Assembly: GCA_947501045.1 (NCBI GenBank)
Contig: CANMUI010000010.1
Coordinates: forward strand, 47,028 to 111,027
Length of the DNA stretch: 64,000 bases
Source: an uncultured Psychrobacter sp.
GTDB taxonomy: Bacteria; Pseudomonadota; Gammaproteobacteria; Pseudomonadales; Moraxellaceae
Direction: 5' to 3'
In this document: piece by piece, positions 35,850-45,274 of the stretch
How positions within the stretch are numbered: the first letter of the stretch is position 1
How the letters are laid out: every line of letters begins with the position of its first letter
Translations under genes and position numbers: made by a program
The notes under the pieces: generated by a model
Databases searched by the model: none
What the model saw: only the letters and a program-made list of their open reading frames with translations
Told to the model about the DNA's origin: nothing

Positions 35850-36479
35850 ATGGATTGGCAAGCATGGTTTTCGATCGAATGGCAACAGATACTTGGTATT
35901 TTTTTATCCGTTATTGGCTTTTACTTCTGCTTGATATTATTTACTCGCATTACAGGTCTGCGTAGCTTCTCTAAGCTATCTAGTTATGATCTAGCCATGA
36001 CTGTAGGGATAGGTAGTATTTTAGCTTCTACAGTATTATCAAAATCTACATCGCTATTGCAAGGGGTTGTTGCTATTGGTTTTTTATTTGCGCTGCAAGG
36101 GTTAGTCTCCATTGTTAGACGTAAAGTTAAACCTATAAAAGCATTGATAGATAATCAGCCTATTATTTTGATGGCGCACGGTAAGTATTTTGAGGAAAAT
36201 TTGAAAGAGGCTAAATTAAGCACCAATGATATTAAGCAAGTACTGCGAAAAAACGGTGTCAAGTCAAAGTCTGAGGTGTTTGCAGTCATTATGGAGACGA
36301 CGGCTGATATGAGCGTGATCAAAACTAGTGATGCTATTCCTGATTGGTCAATATTTGATGATATCCGTGATAATGAGCTATTGTTAGAGACAAGCTCTAA
36401 TGATGATCAAGCGCACAGTAATAACAATAAAGATGATTTTGCGAAACAACAACAAACTGTAAAGCATGGACAGGCATAG
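35850..36479 (+). CDS. DUF421 membrane protein (YetF-like)
   Basis: 209 residues. Hydrophobic stretches at about 12-33, 47-62 and 68-85 are followed by a cytoplasmic domain with IDNQPIILMAHGKYFEENLK, the YetF-type DUF421 block, and VFAVIMETTADMSVI. The C-terminal tail is polar (Asn, Asp, Gln). Function is unknown in most bacteria; members contribute to spore or envelope traits in Bacillus. AAGGGTAAGG precedes the ATG. Confidence 0.8.
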   Translation: MDWQAWFSIEWQQILGIFLSVIGFYFCLILFTRITGLRSFSKLSSYDLAMTVGIGSILASTVLSKSTSLLQGVVAIGFLFALQGLVSIVRRKVKPIKALIDNQPIILMAHGKYFEENLKEAKLSTNDIKQVLRKNGVKSKSEVFAVIMETTADMSVIKTSDAIPDWSIFDDIRDNELLLETSSNDDQAHSNNNKDDFAKQQQTVKHGQA

Positions 36480-36833
36480 CAATGCTATAAGTATAAAGGT
36501 AAAATAAAGATATAAAAGTAGAATTAAGAGTAACTTTATAACGCTATAACGAATTTAAAGTTTTACGATAAAAGGCATAATGCTCAAAGTTTGTGCAGAT
36601 GATCTGAAAACAACGACAAATTTATGACGCGTTATTCACGCCCTTATCTTGACCTTGCAGTGCTACTGACGCAAGATAGTTGAGTCTTAATAACTAGTTT
36701 TAATTTGAACTGAATAAGTGCTATTTATTGTATTCAGTTGTTATTTTTAATTGGCTATTTTAACGAATAGCTTTTTAACGATTTGAAAGCATTACTTTTC
36801 ACCCTTAAATAACATCTAAAAAACGAGGAACGT
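36480..36833. other. Spacer upstream of etfB
   Basis: 354 bases. A small hairpin with a T run (GCTATT 36754-36759, AATAGC 36766-36771, then TTTTT) lies 62 bases before etfB and could be a weak terminator. No clear promoter was found. Confidence 0.35.
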
Positions 36834-37583
36834 ATGAAAGCATTAGTCGCAGTCAAGCGTGTCATTGATTACAACGTAAAAGTTCGTGTAAAAGCTGATA
36901 ATAGCGGTGTTGATCTTTCTAACACCAAAATGTCCATTAACCCATTTGATGAAATTGCTGTTGAAGAAGCTGTACGTCTGAAAGAGGCGGGCGTTATCGA
37001 TGAGATTATTGTAGCTTCTATTGGCCCAAAAGAATCTCAAGAACAGATTCGTGCTGCCTTAGCTTTGGGTGCTGATCGCGGAGTTTTAGTACAAACGGAT
37101 GATAAACCTTATCCACTACAAGTTGCTAAGATTCTAAAAAGCATTGCAGAAAGTGAAGCTACTGATATTGTCTTATTAGGTAAACAAGCTATCGATGATG
37201 ATAACAATCAGACGGGTCAGATGTTAGCAGCATTAATGGGTGTAGGCCAAGGTACCTTTGCTTCAGAAGTCAAGGTTGAAGGTGACAAAGTAAATGTCAC
37301 TCGTGAAGTAGACGGTGGACTACAAACGGTTGCTCTTGAATTACCAGCGATCATAACCACTGATTTGCGCTTAAATGAACCACGCTACGCAAAACTACCT
37401 AATATTATGAAAGCGAAGAAAAAGCCACTTGATGAAAAAACGCCTAGTGATTTCGGTGTTGATATGGCCTCCAAACAAGAGATCACCAAGGTTGAACCAC
37501 CTGCTGATCGTAAAGCCGGTATTACGGTAAAATCAGTTGATGAATTAGTCGATAAGTTAAGAAACGAAGCAAAAGTAATTTAA
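36834..37583 (+). CDS. etfB: Electron transfer flavoprotein, beta subunit
   Basis: 249 residues, normal length. MKALVAVKRVIDYNVKVRVK at the start, NPFDEIAVEEAVRLKE near 37 and the ETF-beta signature region VEGDKVNVTREVDGGLQ with DLRLNEPRYAKLPNIMKAKK. With EtfA it forms the FAD/AMP heterodimer that passes electrons from acyl-CoA and other dehydrogenases to ETF-ubiquinone oxidoreductase. GAGGAACG precedes the ATG. etfA follows after 213 bases, a large spacer filled with a 15-bp repeat. Confidence 0.96.
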   Translation: MKALVAVKRVIDYNVKVRVKADNSGVDLSNTKMSINPFDEIAVEEAVRLKEAGVIDEIIVASIGPKESQEQIRAALALGADRGVLVQTDDKPYPLQVAKILKSIAESEATDIVLLGKQAIDDDNNQTGQMLAALMGVGQGTFASEVKVEGDKVNVTREVDGGLQTVALELPAIITTDLRLNEPRYAKLPNIMKAKKKPLDEKTPSDFGVDMASKQEITKVEPPADRKAGITVKSVDELVDKLRNEAKVI

Positions 37584-37638
37584 TAATTTATTTATGTTTG
37601 CATAGAGATTCGTACTTTTAGCGCTGTATTTAAATGTT

Positions 37639-37758
37639 AAGTGTTTAAAAGATAGGCGTTTAGAAATTAAGTACTCAAAATCTAAATATCGAAAACCTAA
37701 GTGTTGAAAATCTAAGTATTAAACACCTAATTATTTGAAATCCAGTTGTTTAAAATCT
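37639..37758 (+). repeat. Eight-unit degenerate 15-bp tandem repeat between etfB and etfA
   Basis: Units of exactly 15 bases start at 37639, 37654, 37669, 37684, 37699, 37714, 37729 and 37744. Typical units are AAGTGTTGAAAATCT, AAGTACTCAAAATCT and AAGTATTAAACACCT, consensus near AAGTRTTNAAAATCT. Copies have diverged but the period is kept without any insertion. Confidence 0.85.
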
Positions 37759-37796
37759 ATGTCTCAATATAAATATACAAATTAAGGATAAAAACA

Positions 37797-38729
37797 ATGG
37801 CAATTTTGGTATACGCAGAACACGACAATGCCAGTCTAAAAAAGGCAACCTTAAATACAATTGCAGCTGCTAAGCAAATGGGTGATGACGTTCATGTGTT
37901 AGTAGCAGGTAGTGGTAACCAAGCCGCTGCTGATGAAGCCGCTAAAGCTGAAGGCGTAAGCAAAGTATTATTGGCAGACAATGCTGCCTATGAGCATCAA
38001 ATGGCAGAGAACATCGCTTTATTGGTAGCTGATATTGCTGGTGATTACAGCCATATCGTTGCACCAGCAACCACCACAGGTAAAAACTTTATGCCCCGGG
38101 TTGCCGCTTTACTTGATGTTAGCATGTTGTCGGAGATCTCAGCAGTAATTGACGCGCAAACCTTTGAGCGCCCGATTTATGCAGGTAATGCCACTGCAAC
38201 GGTTAAAACTACCGAAGACAAAGTAGTAGTTACGGTACGTACGACTGCTTTTGATCCGGTAGCAAGCGAAGGTGGTTCTGCTACAGTTGAAACTATCGAT
38301 AGTGTCCAAGATGCTGGTAAATCAAGCTTTGTCAATGAAGAGATGGCCGCCTCAGATCGTCCAGAGCTGACCTCAGCAGGTATCGTAGTTTCTGGTGGTC
38401 GCGCGCTTGCCAATGGTGAGAACTTCACTAAATATATCGAACCATTAGCCGACAAGCTAGGCGCAGCTATCGGGGCATCGCGTGCCGCAGTCGATGCAGG
38501 CTATGTGCCCAACGACATGCAGGTCGGTCAAACGGGTAAAATTGTTGCACCGCAGCTTTATATTGCAGCTGGTATTTCAGGTGCTATTCAGCACATGGCA
38601 GGTATGAAAGATTCTAAGGTTATCGTTGCTATCAATAATGATCCAGAGTCGCCTATTGCAAGTGTTGCTGATTATTTCTTAGAAGCTGATTTGTTCGAAG
38701 CGCTACCTGAGCTGACTAGCAAAATCTAA
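37797..38729 (+). CDS. etfA: Electron transfer flavoprotein, alpha subunit
   Basis: 310 residues. The N-terminal domain starts ILVYAEHDNASLKKATLNTI. The FAD-binding C-terminal domain holds VSGGRALANGENF, AIGASRAAVDAGYVPN, VGQTGKIVAPQLYIAAGISG and AINNDPESPI. It binds the FAD of the ETF dimer. AAGGAT precedes the ATG, and a terminator follows. Confidence 0.96.
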   Translation: MAILVYAEHDNASLKKATLNTIAAAKQMGDDVHVLVAGSGNQAAADEAAKAEGVSKVLLADNAAYEHQMAENIALLVADIAGDYSHIVAPATTTGKNFMPRVAALLDVSMLSEISAVIDAQTFERPIYAGNATATVKTTEDKVVVTVRTTAFDPVASEGGSATVETIDSVQDAGKSSFVNEEMAASDRPELTSAGIVVSGGRALANGENFTKYIEPLADKLGAAIGASRAAVDAGYVPNDMQVGQTGKIVAPQLYIAAGISGAIQHMAGMKDSKVIVAINNDPESPIASVADYFLEADLFEALPELTSKI

Positions 38730-38761
38730 ATCAATAGATGACTGGTTAAGAGATAAATTAT

Positions 38762-38791
38762 AAAATCCCGCTATAATAGTAGCGGGATTTT
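38762..38791 (+). terminator. Terminator after etfA
   Basis: A perfect 11-bp stem (38762-38772 and 38781-38791), then T. Confidence 0.9.
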
Positions 38792-38844
38792 TTATGTACA
38801 GAGGGCATAAAATATAGTTTTACGCTGATAGTTATGGTTTTAAC

Positions 38845-39645
38845 TTAACTTTGACTATAGTTACGCTGACGCAGGGTTTCATAAAGACATAAAGAACCTG
38901 CAATGGCAACGTTTAAGCTTTCCTGCCCATTTGGTTGTGGCAAGGCAATAGGAGTTGCACATTGCATCAGCTCGTCGCAAACCCCTTGACCCTCATGTCC
39001 CATCACCCAAGCGATAGGCGCTCGCAAATCATGCGTATAGATGAGCGTATCAGTATGAGAGCTGGTCGCTAATAGCGGAACTTGTACATAGTCTAAGATG
39101 TCTTGAGGGCTCAAACCTTCATAAATACTGAGTGCAAACTGAGCACCCATACCCGCGCGCAAGGTTTTAGGCGACCAAGCTTGGGCGGTGGCGCTAGTGC
39201 AAAGTACAGTTTTGAGACCTACTGCTGCTGCAGTACGCAGTAGGGTACCAACATTACCGCTATCTTGTACGTCGTTAAAAATTAAACAATCGCTATTAAT
39301 AGTAGATATATCAGGTATTGGTATGTCGATAATAGCCATGATATCGATGCCAACACCTAGACTGCGAATGCTTTGATAGAGCTTATCAGATAGCAAGAGT
39401 AAGCTCGTTTGACTGGGCAGACGATCTAAAAGCTGTTGAACTTCCCTATGATTTTGTGCAGACTCCGCTAACAGTATCTGAGCAAGAGGGTAATTGCTAC
39501 GTAGCGCTGCATCAATAAGATGCGCGCCTTCAATGATGGTCTGCCCTTGCTTTTTGCGCAGACGAGCCTGAGTCAGTAACGCTCTAGCAAGCTTTATCGT
39601 TGGGTTTTTATCGGAGGTAATGAGCTCGTTAGGGTTAGATCGCAT
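38845..39645 (-). CDS. TrmH/SpoU-family RNA 2'-O-methyltransferase
   Basis: 266 residues. The N-terminal substrate-binding part has LARALLTQARLRKKQGQTII. The knotted SPOUT domain has FNDVQDSGNVGTLLRTAAAV (motif 1), WVMGHEGQGV (motif 2) and IALPQPNGQESLNVAIAGSLCLYE (motif 3), the AdoMet-binding trefoil knot. It methylates a ribose in rRNA or tRNA. The exact target (RlmB-like or TsnR-like) cannot be told. It is on the same strand as fbp, 40 bases downstream of it. Confidence 0.88.
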   Translation of the reverse strand: MRSNPNELITSDKNPTIKLARALLTQARLRKKQGQTIIEGAHLIDAALRSNYPLAQILLAESAQNHREVQQLLDRLPSQTSLLLLSDKLYQSIRSLGVGIDIMAIIDIPIPDISTINSDCLIFNDVQDSGNVGTLLRTAAAVGLKTVLCTSATAQAWSPKTLRAGMGAQFALSIYEGLSPQDILDYVQVPLLATSSHTDTLIYTHDLRAPIAWVMGHEGQGVCDELMQCATPIALPQPNGQESLNVAIAGSLCLYETLRQRNYSQS

Positions 39646-39685
39646 AACTCTTTAAACCTTTATTAGGAATACTTTTAAATAGACT

Positions 39686-40669
39686 TTAGGTTTCATCGTG
39701 CTCTAAATGCAGCTGTTTAACATAGTCAACCTCGTTTTGACTTCCGAGTACTACAGGGACGCGCTGATGAATGTCGGTTGGCTTGATATCCAAAATACGA
39801 TTGACCGCATCTGTTGCTCCGCCGCCTGCTCGTTCGATAAGCAAACTCATGGGATTGGCTTCGTACATCAAACGCAGTTTGCCAGCTTTGTGAGCATATT
39901 TGGTGTCAAAGGGATAAGTAAACAGACCACCACGGCACAAAATACGATGCACATCGCCGACCATAGCCGCGACCCAGCGCGTATTGAAATCGCGTCCACG
40001 TACGCCTGCTTCGCCAGCAACTAACTCGTCAATATATTGCTGCATGGGTGCCCGCCAGTAACGATAATTTGAGCTATTAATAGAATACTCACTAGTCTCA
40101 GCATCAATTTTTACTTCATCATTTACCATTATATAATCACCACTATCTGGGTCCAGACTGAACATTACCACATCATCAGCAATAGTTAGTGCCAGCATAG
40201 TTGAGGTACCATACAATAGATAGCCTGCTGCCAATTGCTCGCTACCGGCTTGCAGAAAATCACTATTATTACAGGTTTGACCTTGACGCTGATACGGCAA
40301 GATAGAGAAGATGGTTCCGACTGCCATATTGATATCAATGTTAGATGAGCCATCAAGCGGGTCAAACAAGACCAATAAACTACCGTCTGCATTGGCAGGG
40401 GTGGCATCGTCAAGCTCTTCTGAAGCTACGCCTGCGCAGTTCTTGTTTTTCGCCAAAGCGTCTAGAAGTAAATCGTTGGCAAGAACATCAAGCTTCTTTT
40501 GCTCTTCTCCTTGCACGTTTTGATTACCTGCCTCACCAAGAATATCAGCAAGCGCGCCCTTACGCAGTAGCTGTGATATAGTTTGGCCGACATTGGTAAT
40601 AGTGGTAATGACATCGTTAATCGCAGGATTAGAGGAGTGGTCTTTTAAGTATTGTGTTAAAGTTGTCAT
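39686..40669 (-). CDS. fbp: Fructose-1,6-bisphosphatase, class I
   Basis: 327 residues. LFDPLDGSSNIDINMAVGTIF near 106 is the metal-binding core. GGLFTYPFDTKYAHKAGKLRLMYEANPMSLL belongs to the active site near 250. It hydrolyses fructose-1,6-bisphosphate in gluconeogenesis, which matters in organisms living on organic and amino acids. CTAGGAAG precedes the ATG. Divergent from pyrB. Confidence 0.96.
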   Translation of the reverse strand: MTTLTQYLKDHSSNPAINDVITTITNVGQTISQLLRKGALADILGEAGNQNVQGEEQKKLDVLANDLLLDALAKNKNCAGVASEELDDATPANADGSLLVLFDPLDGSSNIDINMAVGTIFSILPYQRQGQTCNNSDFLQAGSEQLAAGYLLYGTSTMLALTIADDVVMFSLDPDSGDYIMVNDEVKIDAETSEYSINSSNYRYWRAPMQQYIDELVAGEAGVRGRDFNTRWVAAMVGDVHRILCRGGLFTYPFDTKYAHKAGKLRLMYEANPMSLLIERAGGGATDAVNRILDIKPTDIHQRVPVVLGSQNEVDYVKQLHLEHDET

Positions 40670-40971
40670 GGTACTTCCTAGTTGATAAAGTGAAGAGTAA
40701 AATAAAGTACAAATAAGCTACCAAGCTGGCAAATAATGTAGAGCACTCATAGCTTAACTTTTTATATTAATCCTAATATCAGCTACACTATCTCTATTAT
40801 TATTTGATAGCTTCAATTGTTTGTCGTAGCTGATGTTAGTACTATTTAAATCTTTCTACTGCTGCGGCAAAGTGTAGCAAATAAGCGCTAAAATGTCCTT
40901 GTATCTGTGTGCATGATTATAAGGCATAACGAAACATGCGTTAAATAAACCAACGAAAAAGACTCGCCACT
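40670..40971. other. Divergent spacer fbp-pyrB
   Basis: 302 bases with promoters expected for both sides. The only candidate I see for pyrB is TTGTAT (40899) with TATAAG (40918), spaced 13 bases, too short to trust. Confidence 0.3.
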
Positions 40972-42066
40972 ATGTCAAATATGTCAAATTCAACTCAAGA
41001 TTCTGTAGAAGATAAGACGGCGTCTGTTACCCATAAAAACAATACGAAGTTTGACCCTGCCACTATTCATAAAAGACTGGATACCTCGCTAAGCCGTCCG
41101 CAGCTCAACGAAGATGGTAGCTTACGGCACTTTTTAGGTGTAGAAGGGCTTAATAAAGCGCAGCTACAATCTATCATAGCCAAAGCAGAAACCTTTTTTG
41201 ATGACAATGGACTGCTCATTAACCGTCCAGAGCTTGAAGGGTGTACGGTGATGAATTTGTTTTTTGAACCCTCAACCCGTACGCGTACGACTTTTGAGGT
41301 AGCAGAAAAACGCTTGAGCGCCAACGTGCTGAATATAGATATTGGTAGCTCTAGTACCAAAAAAGGCGAAAGCTTACGTGATACGTTATGGAACTTGCAA
41401 GCGATGACCGCTGATATCTTTGTAGTGCGCCATTCTTCTTCAGGGGCTGCCCATTTTATGGCAACTGAGGTTACTCCAAACATTGCTATTATTAATGGCG
41501 GTGATGGCTGGCATGCGCATCCAACTCAAGGGATGCTGGATATGCTTACTATTCATCGGGAAGCGCCGCGTCCTTTTGAGGAATTGTCGGTAGCTATCAT
41601 CGGTGATATTAAACATTCGCGAGTAGCGCGCTCTAATATAAGTGCGCTACAGACCTTAGGGGTCAAAGACATTCGAATCATCGCCCCGCGTACCTTATTA
41701 CCTAAAGGTATTGAGCGTTTTGGGGTGCAAGTTTATGAAGACATGGATAAATGCGTGACAGATTGCGATGTCATTATGGGTCTTAGAATACAAAACGAGC
41801 GCATAGGTTCGCCACTATTGGCTTCATCTAGTGAGTACTACAAACACTATGGCATTACTCCGAAGCGGGTAGCGCTGGCTAAACCCGATGCCTTGATTAT
41901 GCACCCAGGTCCTATGAACCGGGGAGTTGAAATTGCTTCAAGCGTAGCAGATGGTGATCAGTCGGTTATCTTAAAGCAGGTCAGTAATGGCGTGGCTATT
42001 CGTATGGCAGTATTAGCGCTCACCATGCAAGGTCAGCGTGCGCATCAAGCGGCTAAGTTGAGTTAA
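40972..42066 (+). CDS. pyrB: Aspartate carbamoyltransferase, catalytic subunit
   Basis: 364 residues. The carbamoyl-phosphate loop FFEPSTRTRTTFEVAEKR is near residue 92, followed by SSTKKGESLRDTLWNL and HPTQGMLDMLTI. The aspartate site is in VALAKPDALIMHPGPMNRG. About 45 residues precede the usual start, as in Pseudomonas-type ATCases. The enzyme makes carbamoyl-aspartate in pyrimidine synthesis. The following gene encodes its non-catalytic dihydroorotase-like partner. Confidence 0.95.
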   Translation: MSNMSNSTQDSVEDKTASVTHKNNTKFDPATIHKRLDTSLSRPQLNEDGSLRHFLGVEGLNKAQLQSIIAKAETFFDDNGLLINRPELEGCTVMNLFFEPSTRTRTTFEVAEKRLSANVLNIDIGSSSTKKGESLRDTLWNLQAMTADIFVVRHSSSGAAHFMATEVTPNIAIINGGDGWHAHPTQGMLDMLTIHREAPRPFEELSVAIIGDIKHSRVARSNISALQTLGVKDIRIIAPRTLLPKGIERFGVQVYEDMDKCVTDCDVIMGLRIQNERIGSPLLASSSEYYKHYGITPKRVALAKPDALIMHPGPMNRGVEIASSVADGDQSVILKQVSNGVAIRMAVLALTMQGQRAHQAAKLS

Positions 42067-42157
42067 TTTTGCAGTAGCTGTCAAAAGACTTAATCCCAAT
42101 TAGCACATTATTTTTGTGTCTTAATTTATTTTATTATTTATATGGTAATCAACGCTC

Positions 42158-43369
42158 ATGACCACTTCTATTGCTACAAATGCGCAAATGACTGATTTAC
42201 TGCCCACTGCCTTTCAAGTATCGCTGTCGGATACAGCACTTGATAAGCTGAAAAATATAGTTATAGAAGGTGAGACTTGGCTACTACCTCCTTTGGTAGA
42301 CTTATGCGCGCGTCTGCGAGAACCGGGTCAGCAGCAGCACGGGACTTTAGCATCTGAAGGCCAAGCAGCACGCTCCAATGGCTTTTTACACGTGGTCATT
42401 CCTCCAGATACCAATCCAATTTTAGAAAATGGCTCGTTATTAAAGGGCTTACGTGAGCGAGCACTAGATGACGGCGGCATTTATTTGCATATTCTTGGGG
42501 CATTGACTGCTGGATTAGAAGGCACGCATCCTTCGAATATCGCTGGCTTAAAAAAAGGCGGCTGTATCGCGGTCTCTAATGCTCGGCGACCGTTTGCCAA
42601 TGATTTAGTATTGCTACGCACATTAGAGTATGCTGCCACCTTTGGTATGAAAGTGTTTTTTTATCCCGATGAGCCAAGCTTATCGAATAATGGGGTAGCG
42701 CACGAAGGTTACATTGCCTCTTATCATGGCTTGCAAGGCATTCCTTGGATCGCTGAAACGGTAGCTTTATCGACTCAACTGTTGATGGTGGAAGAAACTG
42801 GTATTGCTGCGCACTTTAGCCAGTTGTCTTGCAAATCGTCAGTGGAGCTAATGCGCTGGGCAAAAGATAAAGATTTGCCAGTCACTTGCGATGTCGCCAT
42901 GCATCAGCTGTATCTAACGGATGATAATTTAGAAGGTTTTAACGCGCAAGCTTATGTACTACCACCGCTACGCAGTAATACCGATCAGCAAGCTTTGCAT
43001 CGTGGTCTCAAAGATGGGACGATCGATGCGATATGTAGCCATCATGAGCCACTAAACGCTACTGCCAAAAAAGCGCCTTTTGCTGAGAGTACGCCTGGCA
43101 TCTCAAACTTTGATACCTTTATGGCGCTAGCTTGCCAATTGGTGCGAGATGAGATATTAACCTTAAAGCAACTGGTAGACAAAATATGTCTCAATCCAGC
43201 AAAAATCGCTGGCATAAATGAAGACTACGCAAGTATCGGCGGCGCGGTAGTTATCGACCCCAATCTTGAATGGCAAGTAACTACAGATACGATGCACTCA
43301 AATGGTAAAAACACACCTTTTTTTGGACAGTTTCTACAAGGACGTGTGGTGGAGACTCTATTTGACTAA
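42158..43369 (+). CDS. pyrX: Non-catalytic dihydroorotase-like subunit of aspartate carbamoyltransferase
   Basis: 403 residues with the dihydroorotase fold. The metal motif that should read DxHxHLREPG reads DLCARLREPG (48-57), so both histidines are replaced (C50, R52). Later blocks such as DVAMHQLYLTDDN and IDAICSHHEPLN are retained. This loss is known for PyrC'/PyrX proteins of pseudomonads, which are inactive and act as a scaffold for PyrB in a dodecameric complex. A true dihydroorotase must be elsewhere. It is 91 bases after pyrB. Confidence 0.92.
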   Translation: MTTSIATNAQMTDLLPTAFQVSLSDTALDKLKNIVIEGETWLLPPLVDLCARLREPGQQQHGTLASEGQAARSNGFLHVVIPPDTNPILENGSLLKGLRERALDDGGIYLHILGALTAGLEGTHPSNIAGLKKGGCIAVSNARRPFANDLVLLRTLEYAATFGMKVFFYPDEPSLSNNGVAHEGYIASYHGLQGIPWIAETVALSTQLLMVEETGIAAHFSQLSCKSSVELMRWAKDKDLPVTCDVAMHQLYLTDDNLEGFNAQAYVLPPLRSNTDQQALHRGLKDGTIDAICSHHEPLNATAKKAPFAESTPGISNFDTFMALACQLVRDEILTLKQLVDKICLNPAKIAGINEDYASIGGAVVIDPNLEWQVTTDTMHSNGKNTPFFGQFLQGRVVETLFD

Positions 43370-43919
43370 TAGGCCTGCACAAGAAGATAAAGTACTATCG
43401 TTGCCCCCAAAAAGGAGTCATAAATTCGATAAACAAGATCAAGCATTGTCCAGTTATGCTAGTAAATCTAGCGAATCTATTAAGGCAGTAGCCATATACG
43501 AGATTGTCAAAGGAGGTGGCGCGTTATTGATGGCTGCCGCATTGTGGCTATGGCATAAAGATTTAGAGCAATGGCTTGCCACAGTAACTCAGACTTGGCA
43601 TCAGCAGTTTGGTCAATTACTAGCGCCGCAAGTTGACAGTATTGTGCAGCTTGCTCAGCGTGCCAGTAAAAACTGGACGCTATTTTTATTATTAATATTT
43701 GCTTATGCTAGCCTACGCTTTATTGAAGCTTATGGACTATGGCAAGATAAAACTTGGGCGTACTGGTTTAGCGTCATCGGTTATGGGATTTTTATCCCCG
43801 TTGAGCTGTACTACTTAATTACAGGTCCATTTGATTGGTTCAAACTGGGTATCTTTGTGCTAAATATTATTATCGTGGTAGTGGTCTACCGCAATATGAA
43901 GCACAAAGGTTTATTATAA
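43362..43919 (+). CDS. DUF2127-type membrane protein
   Basis: About 185 residues from a TTG at 43362 that has GGTGGAG in front and overlaps the end of pyrX by 8 bases. The frame is open further upstream, inside pyrX. Hydrophobic segments lie at about 50-65, 100-120, 130-155 and 160-180. AVAIYEIVKGGGALLMAAAL and RFIEAYGLWQDKTWAYWF are typical of DUF2127. The function is unknown. A 15-bp tandem duplication crosses its stop codon. Confidence 0.75.
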   Translation: MTNRPAQEDKVLSLPPKRSHKFDKQDQALSSYASKSSESIKAVAIYEIVKGGGALLMAAALWLWHKDLEQWLATVTQTWHQQFGQLLAPQVDSIVQLAQRASKNWTLFLLLIFAYASLRFIEAYGLWQDKTWAYWFSVIGYGIFIPVELYYLITGPFDWFKLGIFVLNIIIVVVVYRNMKHKGLL

Positions 43920-43935
43920 AAAGGTTTGCTATAAA
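43906..43935 (+). repeat. 15-bp tandem duplication at the end of the DUF2127 gene
   Basis: AAGGTTTATTATAAA (43906-43920) is followed directly by AAGGTTTGCTATAAA (43921-43935), 13 of 15 bases alike. The first copy includes the stop codon. Confidence 0.8.
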
Positions 43936-43944
43936 ACTGAGCGG

Positions 43945-45222
43945 TTATGATGTAGGCGTTGCAGGCTGGTTTTCAGTAATGGTTTTAGCCACTTTACCGA
44001 TGCTTAGACCTTGAACTAAGATAGAGAATATTACCACCGCGTAAGTTAACGATAGTAAAACATCGCGCTCATCTCCGGTAGGTAGCTGTAGTACTAAGGC
44101 GACCGAGATACCACCACGTAGACCGCCCCAAGTTAGTACTTTCCATGCGCCTTCAGGCAGATCAAGCTGACGACTAAAGGTCTTGGTGGTCATACCCACT
44201 ACTATAAACCGAGCAAGCAAAGCGATAACAATTGTTAAGCCACCAGCAATAAACAAATTGCCAGAATAAGCAATCATCACGATCTCAAGACCAATGAGTA
44301 CAAACAAAATCGCGTTTAAGATCTCATCGATTAACTCCCAAAAGAGATCAATATAGTGCCGAGTCTTATCACTCATCGCTAAGGCGCGACCACGGTTACC
44401 CACCATCAGCCCCATCATGACCATTGCCAGCGGCCCTGACAAATGCCAATGACTGGCCAGCGCATAACCGCCTATCACGCCAGCTAGTGTTAACAGTACC
44501 TCTTCTTGATAGCTATCGATGCTTTTGATCATATAATACAAAATGCCACCAAGCACCAAACCAAAGACAATACCGCCGCCAGCTTCGACCGCTAAGGTAT
44601 GAGCAACATAATTAGCTGTTGGGATATCGCCACTTGATAAAATGCCAAGCAGTAAGACGAAAATGACAACGCCAATACCATCGTTGAATAATGACTCGCC
44701 AGCGATAACCGTCTCCAAGCTTTTGGGCGCGCCAGCTGAGGCTAAAATGCCCATAACAGCAATGGGATCGGTAGGCGATATCAAAGCGCCAAACAGCAGA
44801 CACCAGATGAAGGGTAAGCCAAAACCTAGCAGTGGTAACATAAAATAAAGGGTGGTCGCAATGAGCACAGCTGATACGATCGTACCAATACAGGCCAAAA
44901 TACCTATAGGTAATTTATATCGTCTCAAGTCGCCAATATTGACATGCAAAGCGGCAGCGAATAACAGCATAGATAACATGCCATCTAGCAATACTTCAGT
45001 AAAATCAAGCTGCTCTAGTAAACTGACTTCATAATCAATAAGCTCATCGAACCCTAAAAATCCTAAAAATATCGCTCCTATAGATAGCAAAATAGAGATT
45101 ACCATGACGCCGATAGTCGTTGGTAGACCGATAAAGCGGTGGTTGACATAGGACAGTACAGCGGTAATAGATAAGAAGATGGCGCTTATTTCAAGTACAG
45201 TTAAACTGGTTGCAGAAGCCAT
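43945..45222 (-). CDS. Cation/proton antiporter (CPA1/NhaP family)
   Basis: 425 residues with about 12 hydrophobic segments. ALISPTDPIAVMGILASAGA (near 148) carries the ion-binding aspartate motif of CPA1 exchangers, and AGESLFNDGIGVVIFVLLLG holds the ND pair. WGGLRGGISVALVLQLP near 365 is the cytoplasmic arginine region. It exchanges sodium or potassium for protons across the inner membrane. A single gene, next to two further membrane-protein genes in the same direction. Confidence 0.9.
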   Translation of the reverse strand: MASATSLTVLEISAIFLSITAVLSYVNHRFIGLPTTIGVMVISILLSIGAIFLGFLGFDELIDYEVSLLEQLDFTEVLLDGMLSMLLFAAALHVNIGDLRRYKLPIGILACIGTIVSAVLIATTLYFMLPLLGFGLPFIWCLLFGALISPTDPIAVMGILASAGAPKSLETVIAGESLFNDGIGVVIFVLLLGILSSGDIPTANYVAHTLAVEAGGGIVFGLVLGGILYYMIKSIDSYQEEVLLTLAGVIGGYALASHWHLSGPLAMVMMGLMVGNRGRALAMSDKTRHYIDLFWELIDEILNAILFVLIGLEIVMIAYSGNLFIAGGLTIVIALLARFIVVGMTTKTFSRQLDLPEGAWKVLTWGGLRGGISVALVLQLPTGDERDVLLSLTYAVVIFSILVQGLSIGKVAKTITENQPATPTS

Positions 45223-45274
45223 AAAAAAGATCTCAAATAAAATAATAGATAGTTATAAGTTGTGAGTTAAAACG

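Noticed and set aside
37639..37758. CRISPR-like array
   Set aside because: Units are directly adjacent, 15 bases long and diverged, with no spacers and no cas genes in the window.
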